64,000 bases of DNA from Nakamurella lactea DSM 19367 (GCF_000426645.1 NZ_AUFT01000018.1:120513-184512); one strand, 5' to 3'; shown: positions 18,435-28,715, counted from the first letter of the stretch. Made by a program: numbers and translations. Notes: generated from the sequence alone by a model not told the origin.

Positions 18435-20053
18435 GACCTGCCTGCCTGGGTGGAGTAGTCGAGCTGCGGAGCCGTCGAGCTGTCTGTCCCGGCCGTGCCC
18501 GGTGGCGCACCCAGCTCGACCCGGTCCTGCTCGACCCGGTCCTGCTCGACCCGGTCCTGCTCGACCCCGCGGGCGATGTCCTCCAGCACGTGCTTGCCGA
18601 TCTGCTCCGGGATGGCGATCGGGTACTCGCCGCTGAAACACGCGGTGCACAACCGGTTCCGCGGCTGCTCGGTGGCCGACACCAGCGCATCCAGCGACAC
18701 GTAGCCGAGGGTGTCGGCGCCCAGCGACTGCCGGACGCCCTCCACCTCGCTGGAACTGGCGATCAGCTCGATCCTGGTGCCGAAGTCGATCCCGTAGAAG
18801 CACGGCCACTTGACCGGCGGCGAGGCGATCCGCACGTGTACCTCGAGCGCCCCGGCCTCCCGCAGCATCCTGACCAGCGCCCGCTGGGTGTTGCCGCGGA
18901 CGATCGAGTCGTCCACCACCACCAGCCGTTTGCCGCGGATCACCTCGCGCAACGGGTTCAGCTTGAGCCGGATGCCGAGCTGCCGGATGGTCTGCGACGG
19001 CTGGATGAAGGTCCGCCCGACATAGGAGTTCTTCACCAGACCCTGGCCGTAGGGGATGCCGGACTCCTCGGCATAGCCGATGGCCGCCGGGGTGCCGGAC
19101 TCCGGAGTGGGGATGACGAGATCCGCCTCGACGGCGTGCTCGCGGGCCAGTCGACGGCCGATCTCCACCCTGGTGGCGTAGATGCCGCGGCCGGCGATGG
19201 TGGTGTCCGGACGGGCCAGATAGACGTACTCGAAGACGCAGCCCTTCGGGTCCGAGGGCGCGAATCGTTGGCTGCGCAGTCCGTCGGCGTCGATGGCCAG
19301 CAGCTCACCCGGCTCGACCTCGCGGACGAACGAGGCGCCGACGATGTCCAGCGCCGCGGTCTCGGAGGCGACCACCCAGCCGCGCTCCAGCCGGCCAAGC
19401 ACCAGCGGGTGCACGCCCTGCGGATCGCGGGCCGCGTACAGCGTGTGCTCGTCGCAGAACACCAGGCTGAACGCGCCGGACAGCCTGGGCAGCAACGACA
19501 TCGCCGCCGATTCGAGGCTCTGGTCGACGCATTCGGCGGCCAGCAGGCGGCTGATGATGTCGGAATCGGTGGTCGAGTTCGGCCGGTCGGCCCGGTGCGG
19601 CAGCACATCGACCTGTCTGGCCAGCTCAGCGGTGTTCACCAGGTTGCCGTTGTGGCCCATGGCGATGCCGGAGCCGACCGGGGTGACGGCGAAGGTCGGC
19701 GAGGCATTCTCCCAGGTCACCGAGCCGGTGGTGGAGTAACGGCAGTGGCCGACCGCGATGTGCCCGCGCAGCGACCCGAGAGTCTGCTCGTCGAACACCT
19801 GCGAGACAAGGCCGAGGTCCTTGAAGACCACGATCGCGCTGCCGTCGGCGACCGCAATGCCGGCCGCTTCCTGACCACGGTGTTGCAACGCGTACAGGCC
19901 GTAGTAGGTGAGCTTGGCCACCTCCTCGCCGGGTGCCCAGACACCGAAGACGCCGCACTCCTCGCGGGGCTCGTTCTCGGGTACGTCCGGCTGGCGCTCG
20001 TCCTGCGGGGCTGACATCGGGCCCACCGAGGGGTGAACCGGGCTGATGGCCAC
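18431..20053 (-). CDS. purF: amidophosphoribosyltransferase PurF
   Basis: Commits PRPP and glutamine to purine synthesis. The 540-residue protein has a propeptide ending before catalytic Cys33 (REECGVFGV), the glutaminase motif QHRGQEAAGIA, and the PRPP loop VVVDDSIVRGNTQ. Cysteines in LCTACFSGEYP near the C-terminus fit the iron-sulfur type of PurF. A GTG start at 20053 follows AAGGAG. Odd feature: a 15-bp tandem repeat encodes three VEQDR units in the last 40 residues, an expandable tail outside the catalytic core. First gene of the purF-purM pair. Confidence 0.96.
   Translation of the reverse strand: MAISPVHPSVGPMSAPQDERQPDVPENEPREECGVFGVWAPGEEVAKLTYYGLYALQHRGQEAAGIAVADGSAIVVFKDLGLVSQVFDEQTLGSLRGHIAVGHCRYSTTGSVTWENASPTFAVTPVGSGIAMGHNGNLVNTAELARQVDVLPHRADRPNSTTDSDIISRLLAAECVDQSLESAAMSLLPRLSGAFSLVFCDEHTLYAARDPQGVHPLVLGRLERGWVVASETAALDIVGASFVREVEPGELLAIDADGLRSQRFAPSDPKGCVFEYVYLARPDTTIAGRGIYATRVEIGRRLAREHAVEADLVIPTPESGTPAAIGYAEESGIPYGQGLVKNSYVGRTFIQPSQTIRQLGIRLKLNPLREVIRGKRLVVVDDSIVRGNTQRALVRMLREAGALEVHVRIASPPVKWPCFYGIDFGTRIELIASSSEVEGVRQSLGADTLGYVSLDALVSATEQPRNRLCTACFSGEYPIAIPEQIGKHVLEDIARGVEQDRVEQDRVEQDRVELGAPPGTAGTDSSTAPQLDYSTQAGRS
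18515..18567. repeat. 15-bp tandem repeat inside purF
   Basis: Three perfect copies of CTCGACCCGGTCCTG plus a partial fourth, in frame, encode VEQDR repeated on the minus strand. The identical bases suggest recent slippage. It lies in the low-conservation C-terminal tail. Confidence 0.85.
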
Positions 20054-20157
20054 GAGAGGCTGCTCCTTACGCGGGGTGGGTGTTCAAGGCCGCGTGTACC
20101 CACTCTACCGGTCCCACCGGCCTGGACCGCGGCGCCAACTCGGGGAACAGTAGGACC

Positions 20158-20595
20158 GTGATCACCATCGAGCTGGCCAGGCGGCTCTTGGCCGGCGGGC
20201 TGGTCTGGGAGCCGTCCCCCGGCGACCGGTTCGTGGTGCCCGACCGCGGGATGGACGACGAGGTCTTCGTGGTGAGCCAGATGACCGTCGAGGTGCACGA
20301 CCGGCCGGAGGGCCGGCTGATCGGATTCAACGGCACCACCGAGTGGGCGCTCGACTCGTTGGCGCTGACCGATGTGCTCTGGCTGCCGTGGGAAGGTCGG
20401 CTGCGGGAGGAACTCGGCGACCGGTTCGGCGGGCTGTACCCCGACGGCGACGACTGGGTGGTGACGGTGCTGCCGGCCCTGAAGACGCTCGGACCCAAGG
20501 GAGTGGCCGGCGAGGGCCACATCGCGACCGAGCATCGTCATCCCGACGCCGAGTGCGCCTACGCGCTGGCCGTCCTCGAGGTGCTGGACTTCTGA
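20158..20595 (+). CDS. conserved actinobacterial protein of unknown function
   Basis: A 145-residue soluble protein with conserved-looking blocks GDRFVVPDRGMDDEVFVVS and GFNGTTEWALDS, divergent from purF by 104 bp. I recall similar actinobacterial proteins being labelled pilus assembly protein CpaE in databases, but there is no ATPase P-loop or receiver domain here, so I would not transfer that name. The GTG at 20158 is preferred, as the family appears to begin ITIELARRLL. Function unknown. Confidence 0.75.
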   Translation: MITIELARRLLAGGLVWEPSPGDRFVVPDRGMDDEVFVVSQMTVEVHDRPEGRLIGFNGTTEWALDSLALTDVLWLPWEGRLREELGDRFGGLYPDGDDWVVTVLPALKTLGPKGVAGEGHIATEHRHPDAECAYALAVLEVLDF

Positions 20596-20665
20596 CCAGC
20601 CGGCCGCTCCCGCAGCGACCGACCTGGACCGTTCCGCGCACGGCAGGTCCCAGCGCAATTGTCGG

Positions 20666-21028
20666 TCAGACCCGCAGCGGCAAGAACTCGGCCAGGTCGG
20701 CGCGGGTGCCGCTGGCCCTGACCCGGCCGGCGGCCATGGCATCGGCGAAGCCGAGCCGGCCGCTGACCAGCTCCAGCCAGGTGTCGGCGTCGGTCTCCAC
20801 CACGTTGGGCGGAGTGCCGCGGGTGTGCCGGGGGCCCTCGATCGCCTGCACCGCGGCGTACGGCGGCACCCGGATCTCCACCGATCGGCCCGGATTGCGC
20901 TGGGCCAGCCAGTGCAGGGTCACCCGGACGGTCGCCTTGAGCTCGGCGGCGGCCATGGCGTCGGCCGGTCGCGCCGCGTTCCGCACCGCTGTCTCGGCTT
21001 CCTCGGGGGTCACGGGGCGGCGCGGCAT
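20666..21028 (-). CDS. sterol carrier family protein (SCP2-like)
   Basis: A 120-residue protein resembling the sterol-carrier-like C-terminal domain seen alone in actinobacteria near purF. It has the hydrophobic-groove pattern [28 protein letters not shown] and AAGRVRASG. Probably binds a lipid-like or hydrophobic ligand; no enzyme motif. A GGAGG lies only one base before the ATG at 21028, too near for efficient use, so the GTG at 21013 may be the real start. Confidence 0.75.
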   Translation of the reverse strand: MPRRPVTPEEAETAVRNAARPADAMAAAELKATVRVTLHWLAQRNPGRSVEIRVPPYAAVQAIEGPRHTRGTPPNVVETDADTWLELVSGRLGFADAMAAGRVRASGTRADLAEFLPLRV

Positions 21029-21066
21029 GCCTCCAGGATCCCACGCCGGCCCGGCAGACTGGTCCG

Positions 21067-21726
21067 ATGACGGCCACCCAGCGCTCCGCCGACGGCGCTC
21101 GGCTGCGTCGGCTCGCCGGGCCTGCCGACCCGGACCGCATCGTGCTGTTGCTGCACGGTGGTGACGAGGGGATCAACCGCCGGCGGGTCCCGCTGCTGTG
21201 GCCGCCGGCGCTGCGGATGGCGCTGTTCGCGCCGACGCTGCTGCGGGCGGACTCCCGCCGTGCGGTGTATCTGCTGTGGAACGCGCAGCAGGGCTGGGAT
21301 GACGGCGGTCCCCCGGTGCGCGATGCCCGTTGGGCGCTGGCGCAACTGCGCGACCGCTGTCCGGGGCGGCCGATCGTGCTGGTCGGGCATTCGATGGGCG
21401 GCCGGGTAGGCGCCAGGGTGCTGGCCGAGACCGGGGTCGCCGGGATGGTCGGGTTGGCGGCCTGGCTCCCGGCCGGCGAGACCGCGTCGCCTCCGGTCGG
21501 CCGGCGGGTGATGCTGGTGCACGGGGCCGCCGACCGGACGGTGCCGGCCGCCGACGGCGCCCGGTGGGCCCGGCGGGCGGCCACCGGCCCCCCGGACGCC
21601 GTGCCGTTCCTGCGCCTGACGGACGGCGAACACACCATGCTCCGGGGGTGGGCGTCGTGGCACCGGCTCGCCGCTCGCGGGGTGGGATGGGTCGCCGCCG
21701 GCGCTTCGACACCGGGGCCGGAGTGA
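21067..21726 (+). CDS. alpha/beta hydrolase
   Basis: A 219-residue cytosolic serine hydrolase. The nucleophile elbow GHSMGG, Asp in [11 protein letters not shown] and His in DGEHTML form the triad, with an early HGG oxyanion region (LLLHGGDEG). Small size suggests an esterase- or dienelactone-hydrolase-like enzyme; substrate unknown. It is divergent from the SCP2-like gene by 38 bp, and the membrane protein gene follows after 56 bp. Confidence 0.82.
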   Translation: MTATQRSADGARLRRLAGPADPDRIVLLLHGGDEGINRRRVPLLWPPALRMALFAPTLLRADSRRAVYLLWNAQQGWDDGGPPVRDARWALAQLRDRCPGRPIVLVGHSMGGRVGARVLAETGVAGMVGLAAWLPAGETASPPVGRRVMLVHGAADRTVPAADGARWARRAATGPPDAVPFLRLTDGEHTMLRGWASWHRLAARGVGWVAAGASTPGPE

Positions 21727-21782
21727 CCGGCCCCGATTGTGGACAACCGGACGGCCGGACGGCGCGCGCCCTAGTCTCGTCG

Positions 21783-22256
21783 ATGATGGCGAATGCATCG
21801 CAGGAACCGACCGATCCGCTGCCCACCGGTCACTGGTGGACGGAGCAGGAACCTGCGCCGCTCCCCCAACCGTCGGTCGTGCCGCCGGAGCCGGAACTTA
21901 CGCTCGGTGAGGTGTGGCGGGCCCACCAACGACGTCGGGCCCTGCTGAGCCCGTTCCCACACGTCGCGTCGGATCCCTACCCGGCCCGGCTGGCGTTCGC
22001 CGTGGCGGTGCTGGCCGCCGGGGTGTTCGCCTGGTTCGTCGGGATGAAGGCCGCGGTGGACGGGTCGCCTTGGTGGCTGGCCGTGCTGCTGGCACCGATG
22101 ACGATCGGTGTCGTCCTGCTGCTGCTGAGCCGGCGGGTCGAGGGCGACACGCTCCGCCCGGCGCTGAGATACACCGGCCGGGGCCTGCTGTGGAGCAGCC
22201 TGATCGTGGGTCTGATCAGCTTCGGCGGGTGGTCATTTCTCCGGGCGGCGCTCTGA
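21783..22256 (+). CDS. small integral membrane protein, three predicted segments
   Basis: A 157-residue protein with a proline-rich cytosolic N-terminus (about 75 residues) and three hydrophobic segments: LAFAVAVLAAGVFAWFVGM, WWLAVLLAPMTIGVVLLLL and LWSSLIVGLISFGGWSF. It resembles small actinobacterial membrane proteins found in purine gene neighbourhoods, but I cannot name the family. The start is ATG 21783 or 21786. Its stop overlaps the 3' end of cutC on the other strand by 24 bases. Confidence 0.7.
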   Translation: MMANASQEPTDPLPTGHWWTEQEPAPLPQPSVVPPEPELTLGEVWRAHQRRRALLSPFPHVASDPYPARLAFAVAVLAAGVFAWFVGMKAAVDGSPWWLAVLLAPMTIGVVLLLLSRRVEGDTLRPALRYTGRGLLWSSLIVGLISFGGWSFLRAAL

Positions 22257-23084
22257 CCCCGCGCCCTCACCGTCGGCGGCGCCCGCGGGACCACCGACCG
22301 CGGCGATGATCGCCCGCACCGTGTCCGGGTCGGTGACGAGACGGGTGTACGGGTCAGCGTCCTCGCTGCCCATCGTGACCGCCGGGTTGCGGTGCCGCAT
22401 GGCCGACGGCACCCGGGCGCGTCCGGAGAAATGCACCTGGCTGACGCCGGTCGCCCGCACGAGCTCGGCGACGTTGTCGCCTCGGATCCCGCCGCCGGCC
22501 AGGATGCCGATCGCTGGGCCGCCGTCGGACGGGCCGGAACGCCGCACCAGCTCGGCCAGCAGGGCCGCGCCGGCGCCGGCGGTGGCCGCCTGACCGCTGG
22601 TCAGGATTCGGTCGAACCCGTTACGGCGCACCGTTTCCAGCGCGACGAACGGATCGAGCGCCACGTCGAAGGCCCGGTGGAAGGTGAGTGCCACCGGTAT
22701 CGACGCGCGGCGGCCGGCGGCCCGGGCGGCGGCAACCAGCCTGGCCAGCACATCGTCGTCGACCGAGCCGTCGACCCGCAGGGCACCGACGACCACCCCG
22801 TGCGCGCCGGCCGCCACCGCCGCCGCGATATCCCTTTCCATGCACCGGATTTCGTCGATCTGGTAGTGGAAGTCGCCGGGCCGCGGCCGGATCAGCACCT
22901 GTACCTGCAGGCCGGAGCCGGCGGACGCCTGCACCGCCTGCTCGATCAGGCCCATCGACGGCGTCAGCCCGCCGACCTCCAGAGCCGAGCACAACTCGAC
23001 CCGATCCGCGCCGGCGGCGGCCGCCACCCGCACTCCGCTCGCGGAGTCCACACACACCTCGGTCTGCACGCACCCACGCTGCAT
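22233..23084 (-). CDS. cutC: CutC family protein
   Basis: A 283-residue TIM-barrel protein of the CutC family. Motifs are EVCVDSASG, GADRVELCSALEVGGLTPS and the terminal ILAGGGIRGDNV. The historical role is copper homeostasis, though a direct copper function is disputed; an enzymatic role on an unknown substrate is possible. The ATG at 23084 lies two bases after the purL stop, so it is the last gene of the purS-Q-L-cutC transcript. Its tail carries a Gly/Ala/Arg extension overlapping the convergent membrane protein gene. Confidence 0.88.
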   Translation of the reverse strand: MQRGCVQTEVCVDSASGVRVAAAAGADRVELCSALEVGGLTPSMGLIEQAVQASAGSGLQVQVLIRPRPGDFHYQIDEIRCMERDIAAAVAAGAHGVVVGALRVDGSVDDDVLARLVAAARAAGRRASIPVALTFHRAFDVALDPFVALETVRRNGFDRILTSGQAATAGAGAALLAELVRRSGPSDGGPAIGILAGGGIRGDNVAELVRATGVSQVHFSGRARVPSAMRHRNPAVTMGSEDADPYTRLVTDPDTVRAIIAAVGGPAGAADGEGAGSERRPEK

Positions 23085-23086
23085 GC

Positions 23087-25387
23087 TCAGCCGAACAGCG
23101 CCGGAAGCGTCGCCTGCCAGGCCGTCCGCAGGTCGGCGACGGACAGCGTGGTGACGCCCTCGATGGCCAGCTCCGGCACTCCGTGCCGCTGGTCGGCATC
23201 GACCGTGCCGAGCCGGACAGCGGGCTGCTCCCGGTCGGCACACAACGCCAGCAGCTCATCGATCCGGTCCGCGGGCACCGTCACCACTGCCCGCGCCGCC
23301 GACTCGGAATACAGCGCCACGAACGGATCCAGCCCGGCCGGGAGGGCGACCGACGCTCCGCGGGCACCGATCACGCACATCTCCACCAGGGCCTGGGCGA
23401 GCCCGCCCCCGGACAGGTCGTGCGCAGCCGTCAGCAGACCGACGTCAGCGGCGGCGGCAACGACCTCGGCCAATCGGCGCTCGGCCGCCAGATCGACCTG
23501 CGGCGGCATCCCGCCGAGGTGATCGTGCACCACCCTGGCCCACTCGGAACCGTCCAGCTCGTCGCGGGTCTCACCGAGCAGCACCAACACGTCGCCGGCG
23601 CCGCCGACTCCCGCCGGAACCCGGCGACGCACATCGTCGATCACCCCGAGGACACCCAGCACCGGCGTCGGCAGGATCGCCGTTGTTCCGGTCTGGTTGT
23701 AGAAGCTGACATTCCCGCCGGTGACGGGGATGCCCAGCTGCCGGCAGCCGTCGGCGATCCCGCGCACCGCCTGGGAGAACTGCCACATCACGCCGGGATC
23801 CTCGGGCGAGCCGAAGTTCAGGCAGTCGGTGACGGCCAGCGGCACTGCGCCGGTCATCGCCACGTTCCGGTACGCCTCGGCGAGCGAGAGTTGTGCCCCG
23901 GCATAGGGATCCAGCGCGGTGAACCGAGGATTGCTGTCGGTGGCCATGGCCAGCCCGCGCACCGAGTCGTCGGCGATCCGGAGCATCCCGGCGTCGGCCG
24001 GCTGAGCCAGCACGGTGTTGCCGCGGACGTACCGGTCGTACTGATTCGTCACCCAGTCACGCGAGCACAGGTTCGGCGACCCGATCATGGTGGTGATCAG
24101 CCCACCCAGCTCATCCACCGAAGGTCGCGGCAACGAGGCAGAAGTGTTGGCCTGCAACGCGTCCTGCGCCTCCGGGCGCTGCACCGGGCGGTGGTACACC
24201 GGACCCTCGTGGGCGACGGTGCGTGGCGGAACGTCCACCACCACCTCACCACCGGAGGTGATTACCAGGCGGCCGGAGTCGGTCACCTCGCCGATCACCG
24301 CGGCCGGGACCTCCCACTTGGCGCAGACGGCGAGGAAGGCGTCCACCTTGGCCGGTTCGACGACGGCGCACATCCGTTCCTGCGACTCGCTGGAGAGCAC
24401 CTCTGCGGGCGTCATTCCGGTCGCCCGGCGCGGCACCTGGTCGAGGTCGACCAGCATGCCGCCGTCGCCGGCGGAGGCGAGTTCCGAAGTGGCGCAGGAC
24501 AATCCGGCTCCGCCCAGGTCCTGGATGCCGACCACCAGATCGGCCGCGAACACCTCGAGGGTGCACTCGATCAGCACCTTCTCGGCGAACGGGTCGCCGA
24601 CCTGCACGCTCGGCAGTTTCTTCCGACCGGCGCCGGTCTCGTCGCCAGCGAACGAGTCCGAGGCGAGCACCGAGACGCCGCCGATGCCGTCCAGCCCGGT
24701 GGCCGAGCCGTACAGGATCACCTTGTTGCCGACGCCGGAGGCGTGCGCGGTGTACATGTCGGCCGAGCGCAGCACCCCGATGGAACCGGCGTTCACCAAC
24801 GGGTTTCCGGCATAGGACGCGTCGAACTCGACCTCGCCGCCGATGTTCGGCAGGCCGAGGCAGTCACCGTAGCCGGCCACCCCGGCCACCACACCCGGGA
24901 CCACCCGCTGCGAATCGGCGGCGTCGGCCGGGCCGAACCGCAGCTGGTCCAGCACCGCGACCGGCCGGGCGCCCATCGCCAGGATGTCGCGGACGATGCC
25001 GCCGACCCCGGTGGCCGCGCCCTGGTAAGGCTCGACGTACGAGGGGTGGTTGTGCGACTCGACCTTGAAGGTGACGGCCCAGCCGTCGCCGATGTCGACC
25101 ACGCCGGCGTTCTCGCCGATGCCGGCCAGCATCTTGGACCGCATCTCGTCGGTGGTGGTTTCGCCGAAGTAGGCAAGATGCACCTTGGACGACTTGTAGC
25201 TGCAGTGTTCGGACCACATGATCGAGTACATGGCCAGCTCGGCGTCCGTCGGCCGGCGGCCGAGGATCTCCCGGATCCGTTGGTACTCGTCATCCTTGAG
25301 CCCGAGCTCGCGGAACGGCTGCGGCTGATCGGGGGTGCTCGCCGCCCGCGCGACGGTGTCGACGGCGGCCTGCTGTGCGGTGCTCAT
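23087..25387 (-). CDS. purL: phosphoribosylformylglycinamidine synthase subunit PurL
   Basis: ATP-dependent synthetase subunit of the PurLQS complex that makes FGAM. The 766-residue length is that of small-type PurL. Visible: [13 protein letters not shown] near residue 58, [18 protein letters not shown], and a later MATDSNPR and [10 protein letters not shown] region. Starts at an ATG that overlaps the purQ stop by four bases (ATGA). Confidence 0.97.
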   Translation of the reverse strand: MSTAQQAAVDTVARAASTPDQPQPFRELGLKDDEYQRIREILGRRPTDAELAMYSIMWSEHCSYKSSKVHLAYFGETTTDEMRSKMLAGIGENAGVVDIGDGWAVTFKVESHNHPSYVEPYQGAATGVGGIVRDILAMGARPVAVLDQLRFGPADAADSQRVVPGVVAGVAGYGDCLGLPNIGGEVEFDASYAGNPLVNAGSIGVLRSADMYTAHASGVGNKVILYGSATGLDGIGGVSVLASDSFAGDETGAGRKKLPSVQVGDPFAEKVLIECTLEVFAADLVVGIQDLGGAGLSCATSELASAGDGGMLVDLDQVPRRATGMTPAEVLSSESQERMCAVVEPAKVDAFLAVCAKWEVPAAVIGEVTDSGRLVITSGGEVVVDVPPRTVAHEGPVYHRPVQRPEAQDALQANTSASLPRPSVDELGGLITTMIGSPNLCSRDWVTNQYDRYVRGNTVLAQPADAGMLRIADDSVRGLAMATDSNPRFTALDPYAGAQLSLAEAYRNVAMTGAVPLAVTDCLNFGSPEDPGVMWQFSQAVRGIADGCRQLGIPVTGGNVSFYNQTGTTAILPTPVLGVLGVIDDVRRRVPAGVGGAGDVLVLLGETRDELDGSEWARVVHDHLGGMPPQVDLAAERRLAEVVAAAADVGLLTAAHDLSGGGLAQALVEMCVIGARGASVALPAGLDPFVALYSESAARAVVTVPADRIDELLALCADREQPAVRLGTVDADQRHGVPELAIEGVTTLSVADLRTAWQATLPALFG

Positions 25388-26091
25388 ACCGAGGCCCCGA
25401 CCGGGCCGCTGATCGCCTGCACGACAGCGGTGAACATGGCCAGCCCGTCGGTGCCGGGGCCGGTCAGCGCGTCGATGGCGTGTTCCGGGTGCGGCATCAG
25501 GCCGACCACGTTGCCGGCCGGGTTGCCGATGGCCGCGATGTCGCGCATCGAGCCGTTGGGGTTGCCCTGGCCATGGCCGTCGCCGACGTATCGCATCACC
25601 ACCAGGCCGTCACCCTCGATCCGGTCGAGTTCGTCCTCGGTGGCCACGAACCGCCCTTCCGCGTTCTTCATCGGGATCAGGATCTCCGCGCCGTCGGCGT
25701 AGCCGGACGTCCAGACCGTCCCGGCGTTCTCGATCCGCAGTCGCTGGTCGCGGCAGAGGAACTTGAGTCCGGCGTTGCGGGTCAACGCGCCGGGCAGCAG
25801 GCCGGCCTCGCACAGCACCTGGAAGCCGTTGCAGATTCCCAGCACCGGCAGCCCACCGGCGGCCGCATCGATCACCGAGCGCATCACCGGCGCCTGGGCG
25901 GCGATGGCGCCGGCCCGCAGGTAGTCGCCGTAGGAGAAGCCGCCGGGCACCAGCACGCCGTCGACGCCGCGCAGGTCGGCGTCGGCGTGCCACAGCGGCA
26001 CCGCCTCGGCGCCGGCGTAGCGGGCGGCGCGGGCGGCATCGCCGTCATCCAGGGTTCCGGGGAAGGTGATGACGCCGATCCTGGCCGTCAC
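25384..26091 (-). CDS. purQ: FGAM synthase glutaminase subunit PurQ
   Basis: Class I glutamine amidotransferase that supplies ammonia to PurL. The 235-residue protein has the nucleophile Cys in [21 protein letters not shown] near the N-terminus, and the catalytic His-Glu in MPHPEHA. The GTG start overlaps the purS stop by four bases. Confidence 0.96.
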   Translation of the reverse strand: MTARIGVITFPGTLDDGDAARAARYAGAEAVPLWHADADLRGVDGVLVPGGFSYGDYLRAGAIAAQAPVMRSVIDAAAGGLPVLGICNGFQVLCEAGLLPGALTRNAGLKFLCRDQRLRIENAGTVWTSGYADGAEILIPMKNAEGRFVATEDELDRIEGDGLVVMRYVGDGHGQGNPNGSMRDIAAIGNPAGNVVGLMPHPEHAIDALTGPGTDGLAMFTAVVQAISGPVGASV

Positions 26092-26381
26092 GCGTCAGCC
26101 GCCTCGGTGCTCGATGCCTCGGCGACGAACGCCTCGTCGTCGGTATCTTCCAGTCGGTGCACGGTCCAGTTCTCGATCACCGGATTGGCCAGCACGGAGG
26201 CGGCGATCTCCTCGAGGTCCGCGTCGCTGACGCTGTCGTCGACCTCCAGTTCGAAGTGCTTGCCCTGGCGCACCGACGTCACCCCCTGGTGCCCGGTCCG
26301 TCCGAATGCGGCCAGGATCGCCTTGCCCTGCGGGTCCAGGATCTCGGGTTTGATCACGACGTTCACTGCCACTCGAGCCAC
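26088..26381 (-). CDS. purS: FGAM synthase subunit PurS
   Basis: A 97-residue bridging subunit of the PurLQS complex; the [18 protein letters not shown]-terminus and GKHFELEV core are typical. The C-terminal 20 residues are an acidic extension. Start is GTG 26381 with GGAG seven bases upstream. First gene of the purS-purQ-purL-cutC operon, so the promoter lies in the 50-bp gap before the acyltransferase gene. Confidence 0.95.
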   Translation of the reverse strand: MARVAVNVVIKPEILDPQGKAILAAFGRTGHQGVTSVRQGKHFELEVDDSVSDADLEEIAASVLANPVIENWTVHRLEDTDDEAFVAEASSTEAADA

Positions 26382-26431
26382 AGCGGTGCTCCAATGAGGG
26401 TTGGGGCCGGGAGATACTTGACCCGTCCAGA

Positions 26432-27682
26432 TTAGTGCCTGTGGCCGCCGGAGCGGTCCTCAGGCGTCAGCCGTTCGCCGCCGTCGCCGACCTCGTCGTC
26501 GGCCACCACCACTCGTTTGGGCACCTTGGCCGGCTTGTTCTGCCAGCGGCGGCCGAACAGGTAGATCACCGGCAGCGTGCAGATCAACGGCCCGATGATG
26601 GCGACCGGGCGCATCAGCCACCAGTGCAGGGTCGGCGCCACCGCCTCGGAGTCCCGGCCGAAGATCGACCACTCGATGCCGCGGGACAGCGCCATTCCGG
26701 TGGTGTGGAACAAGAACAACGGCAGCGAGAACCGGGTGAAGACGGCCATCGTCCGTGATACCCAGCCGCCCTTGCCCAGCGCCCGCAGCACGCTGGGCCG
26801 GACCAGTTCGGCGACCCCGATCTGGAACACCGTGAGCGCCAGGATGCAGACCGTCGGCGGGGCCATGTTCGATCCTTGGCCGGGTACCCCGACCATCGAA
26901 CCCGGGTACAGCCCGGAGAACACCAAACCGATCAGGGCGAACAGCCCGCCGAGGGTCATCAACCGGCCGAGCTGCCGCGACCGCGGGGACTGGTACTCCC
27001 AGTCGATCCGGCCGTCCGAGTAGCGCGGGGCGTCGTCCAGGCCGGTCACCCGGCTGTGGAAGTAGCCGTACTGGAACGCGAAACCCCAGACGAAGATCAT
27101 GTTCGCGAACTCGACGTACGGGATGTGGTAGCGGAACCGCAGGACGTCGACGATCACCGCGAGACCGGCGAGCACCACCAGCACCACGCTGTCGTAGTGC
27201 TTGTGCAGCCAGACGGTGACCGGCATCAGCAGGATGAACGCCAGGTAGGCGGCGATGAACCACAGCGGCGAGACCACCATCACCACGGCCCGGCCCATCC
27301 AGCTCACGTCGAACACCGAGCTGATCACGATGCCCAGCACGATCCAGGTCACCAGCAACGCCAGCGACGGGATGGCCAGTGCCTTGGTCTGTCGCCAGAC
27401 GAACTGCCAGATGGAGTCGCCGCGGGCGGCCGCCCGTTTCCAGGCCTGCAGGTGCACGTAGCCGCCGATGTAGAAGAACAGCGGCATCACCTGCAGCAGC
27501 CAGGTGAAGATCCACAGTCCGGAGGTGAAGCCGAGCGGGCTGGTCGCCGACGGACCGTCGTCACCCCAGATCAGGATGGTGAAGCACCAGTGCCACAGGA
27601 TCACCACCAGTAACGAGAAGGCGCGCAGGAAATCGGCGTACGGATCCCGCTGGCTGGGACGGCGCGACGTCCGGGTGACCAT
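26432..27682 (-). CDS. membrane acyltransferase, acyltransferase 3 family
   Basis: A 416-residue polytopic membrane protein of the acyltransferase 3 (OafA/YrhL-like) family, which O-acylates cell-surface sugars or exported metabolites. It has about ten hydrophobic segments, begins with the family-type DPYADFLRAFSLLVVILWHW, in which the R-x10-H spacing matches the conserved catalytic pair, and has a charged cytosolic tail. Substrate unknown. Downstream (minus strand) of it lies purS; upstream the gene is divergent from the CPBP protease with 98 bp between. Confidence 0.85.
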   Translation of the reverse strand: MVTRTSRRPSQRDPYADFLRAFSLLVVILWHWCFTILIWGDDGPSATSPLGFTSGLWIFTWLLQVMPLFFYIGGYVHLQAWKRAAARGDSIWQFVWRQTKALAIPSLALLVTWIVLGIVISSVFDVSWMGRAVVMVVSPLWFIAAYLAFILLMPVTVWLHKHYDSVVLVVLAGLAVIVDVLRFRYHIPYVEFANMIFVWGFAFQYGYFHSRVTGLDDAPRYSDGRIDWEYQSPRSRQLGRLMTLGGLFALIGLVFSGLYPGSMVGVPGQGSNMAPPTVCILALTVFQIGVAELVRPSVLRALGKGGWVSRTMAVFTRFSLPLFLFHTTGMALSRGIEWSIFGRDSEAVAPTLHWWLMRPVAIIGPLICTLPVIYLFGRRWQNKPAKVPKRVVVADDEVGDGGERLTPEDRSGGHRH

Positions 27683-27780
27683 CGTGCCTCCGTTCAGTTC
27701 GGGCGGGTGCGCTGTCGTTCACAGCCGATCACCTGGTACTTCATTTCTCGATCGCAACCGGCTGGGTCCACGATAGAAGC

Positions 27781-28521
27781 ATGACGGCCCCTGCCCCGAC
27801 CTACCCGGTGACGCACCGCCCCGAGTTGCGTCGCTACCTCGGGCTGGCTGCGGTCATTGTGCTGCTGGTCGTGAGCAACGTGATGGCCAACCGGGTGATT
27901 CCCCAGTGGGCGTACATCCCGTGGAACCTGTCGATGGCGGTCCTGCTGCTGGTCATCGCCCGGTTCGCCGGGGCCGGCCCGGTGGCCGTCGGGCTCGGAA
28001 TCAGGCACTGGCACCGGCCGGTCGGCGTCGGGCTGCTGCTGGCCGCCCTCACCGCACTGATCTTCGCCCTGGGGATGGCCATCCCGGCGACCAGGGACGC
28101 GTTCGTCGACAGCCGGGCGGCGACCGCATCGGTGCCGATGATGCTCTACCAGGTGCTGGTGCGGATCCCGCTGGGCACGGTGGTGATGGAGGAGGTCGCC
28201 TTCCGCGGGGTGTTGCCGGCCCTGCTCGGGGCCTCTCCGGCGATCCGCTGGCGCTGGGGGCCGGTGCTGGGCGCATCCGTCCTGTTCGGGCTCTGGCACA
28301 TCCTGCCGTCGATCGGCATGGCCACCGGCAACACGGCCGTCAACGAGGTGCTCGGCGGCGATCAGCTGGTGACGACCCTGCTGGCGGTTGCCTCGATGAC
28401 GATCGCCGGGGTGCTGATGTGCGCGCTGGCCCGGCTCGGCAAGGGGATCAAGACGACCATGCTGCTGCACTGGGCGACCAACTCGCTCGGTTTCGTCGCC
28501 GCCTGGCTGCTGATGCACTGA
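27781..28521 (+). CDS. CPBP family intramembrane protease
   Basis: A 246-residue polytopic membrane protein of the CAAX protease/bacteriocin-processing (Abi) family. The three signature motifs are present: EEVAFRG, FGLWHIL and LLHWATNSLG, giving the Glu-Glu-Arg, His and His-x3-Asn residues that bind metal and catalyse cleavage. Role in bacteria is usually unknown; some members process prenylated peptides or regulate signalling. No peptide substrate is evident nearby. Confidence 0.88.
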   Translation: MTAPAPTYPVTHRPELRRYLGLAAVIVLLVVSNVMANRVIPQWAYIPWNLSMAVLLLVIARFAGAGPVAVGLGIRHWHRPVGVGLLLAALTALIFALGMAIPATRDAFVDSRAATASVPMMLYQVLVRIPLGTVVMEEVAFRGVLPALLGASPAIRWRWGPVLGASVLFGLWHILPSIGMATGNTAVNEVLGGDQLVTTLLAVASMTIAGVLMCALARLGKGIKTTMLLHWATNSLGFVAAWLLMH

Positions 28522-28566
28522 GTCCGCCCGACCCTCCCGAAGTCGGCGCGGCCCTCATGACCTGCC

Positions 28567-28600
28567 CCTTTGACGATGCTCCGCGGAGCGGAGCAACGCC
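28567..28600. repeat. dispersed palindrome, copy A (diverged)
   Basis: Shares CCTTTG, ATGCTCCGCGGAGCGGAGCA with the 39-bp palindrome family but has lost symmetry at both ends (GACG and ACGCC). It stands 56 bp before copy B, and the preceding words TGACCTGC(C/A)CC are repeated too, so the pair looks like a tandem duplication of about 57 bp. Confidence 0.7.
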
Positions 28601-28622
28601 GCAGCGGTACGCCTGACCTGCA

Positions 28623-28661
28623 CCTTTGACATTGCTCCGCGGAGCGGAGCATTGCCGAAGG
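28623..28661. repeat. dispersed palindrome, copy B
   Basis: A 39-base inverted repeat in the gap between the CPBP protease and MBL genes. Two mismatches from perfect symmetry. Loop bases are GGA, arms end in CCTTTGAC and GCCGAAGG. Confidence 0.8.
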
Positions 28662-28715
28662 GGGCTGCGCCCGGGTGGGCACGGGTACCGGCGGCGGCAG
28701 TCGTACAGTCGCGAC

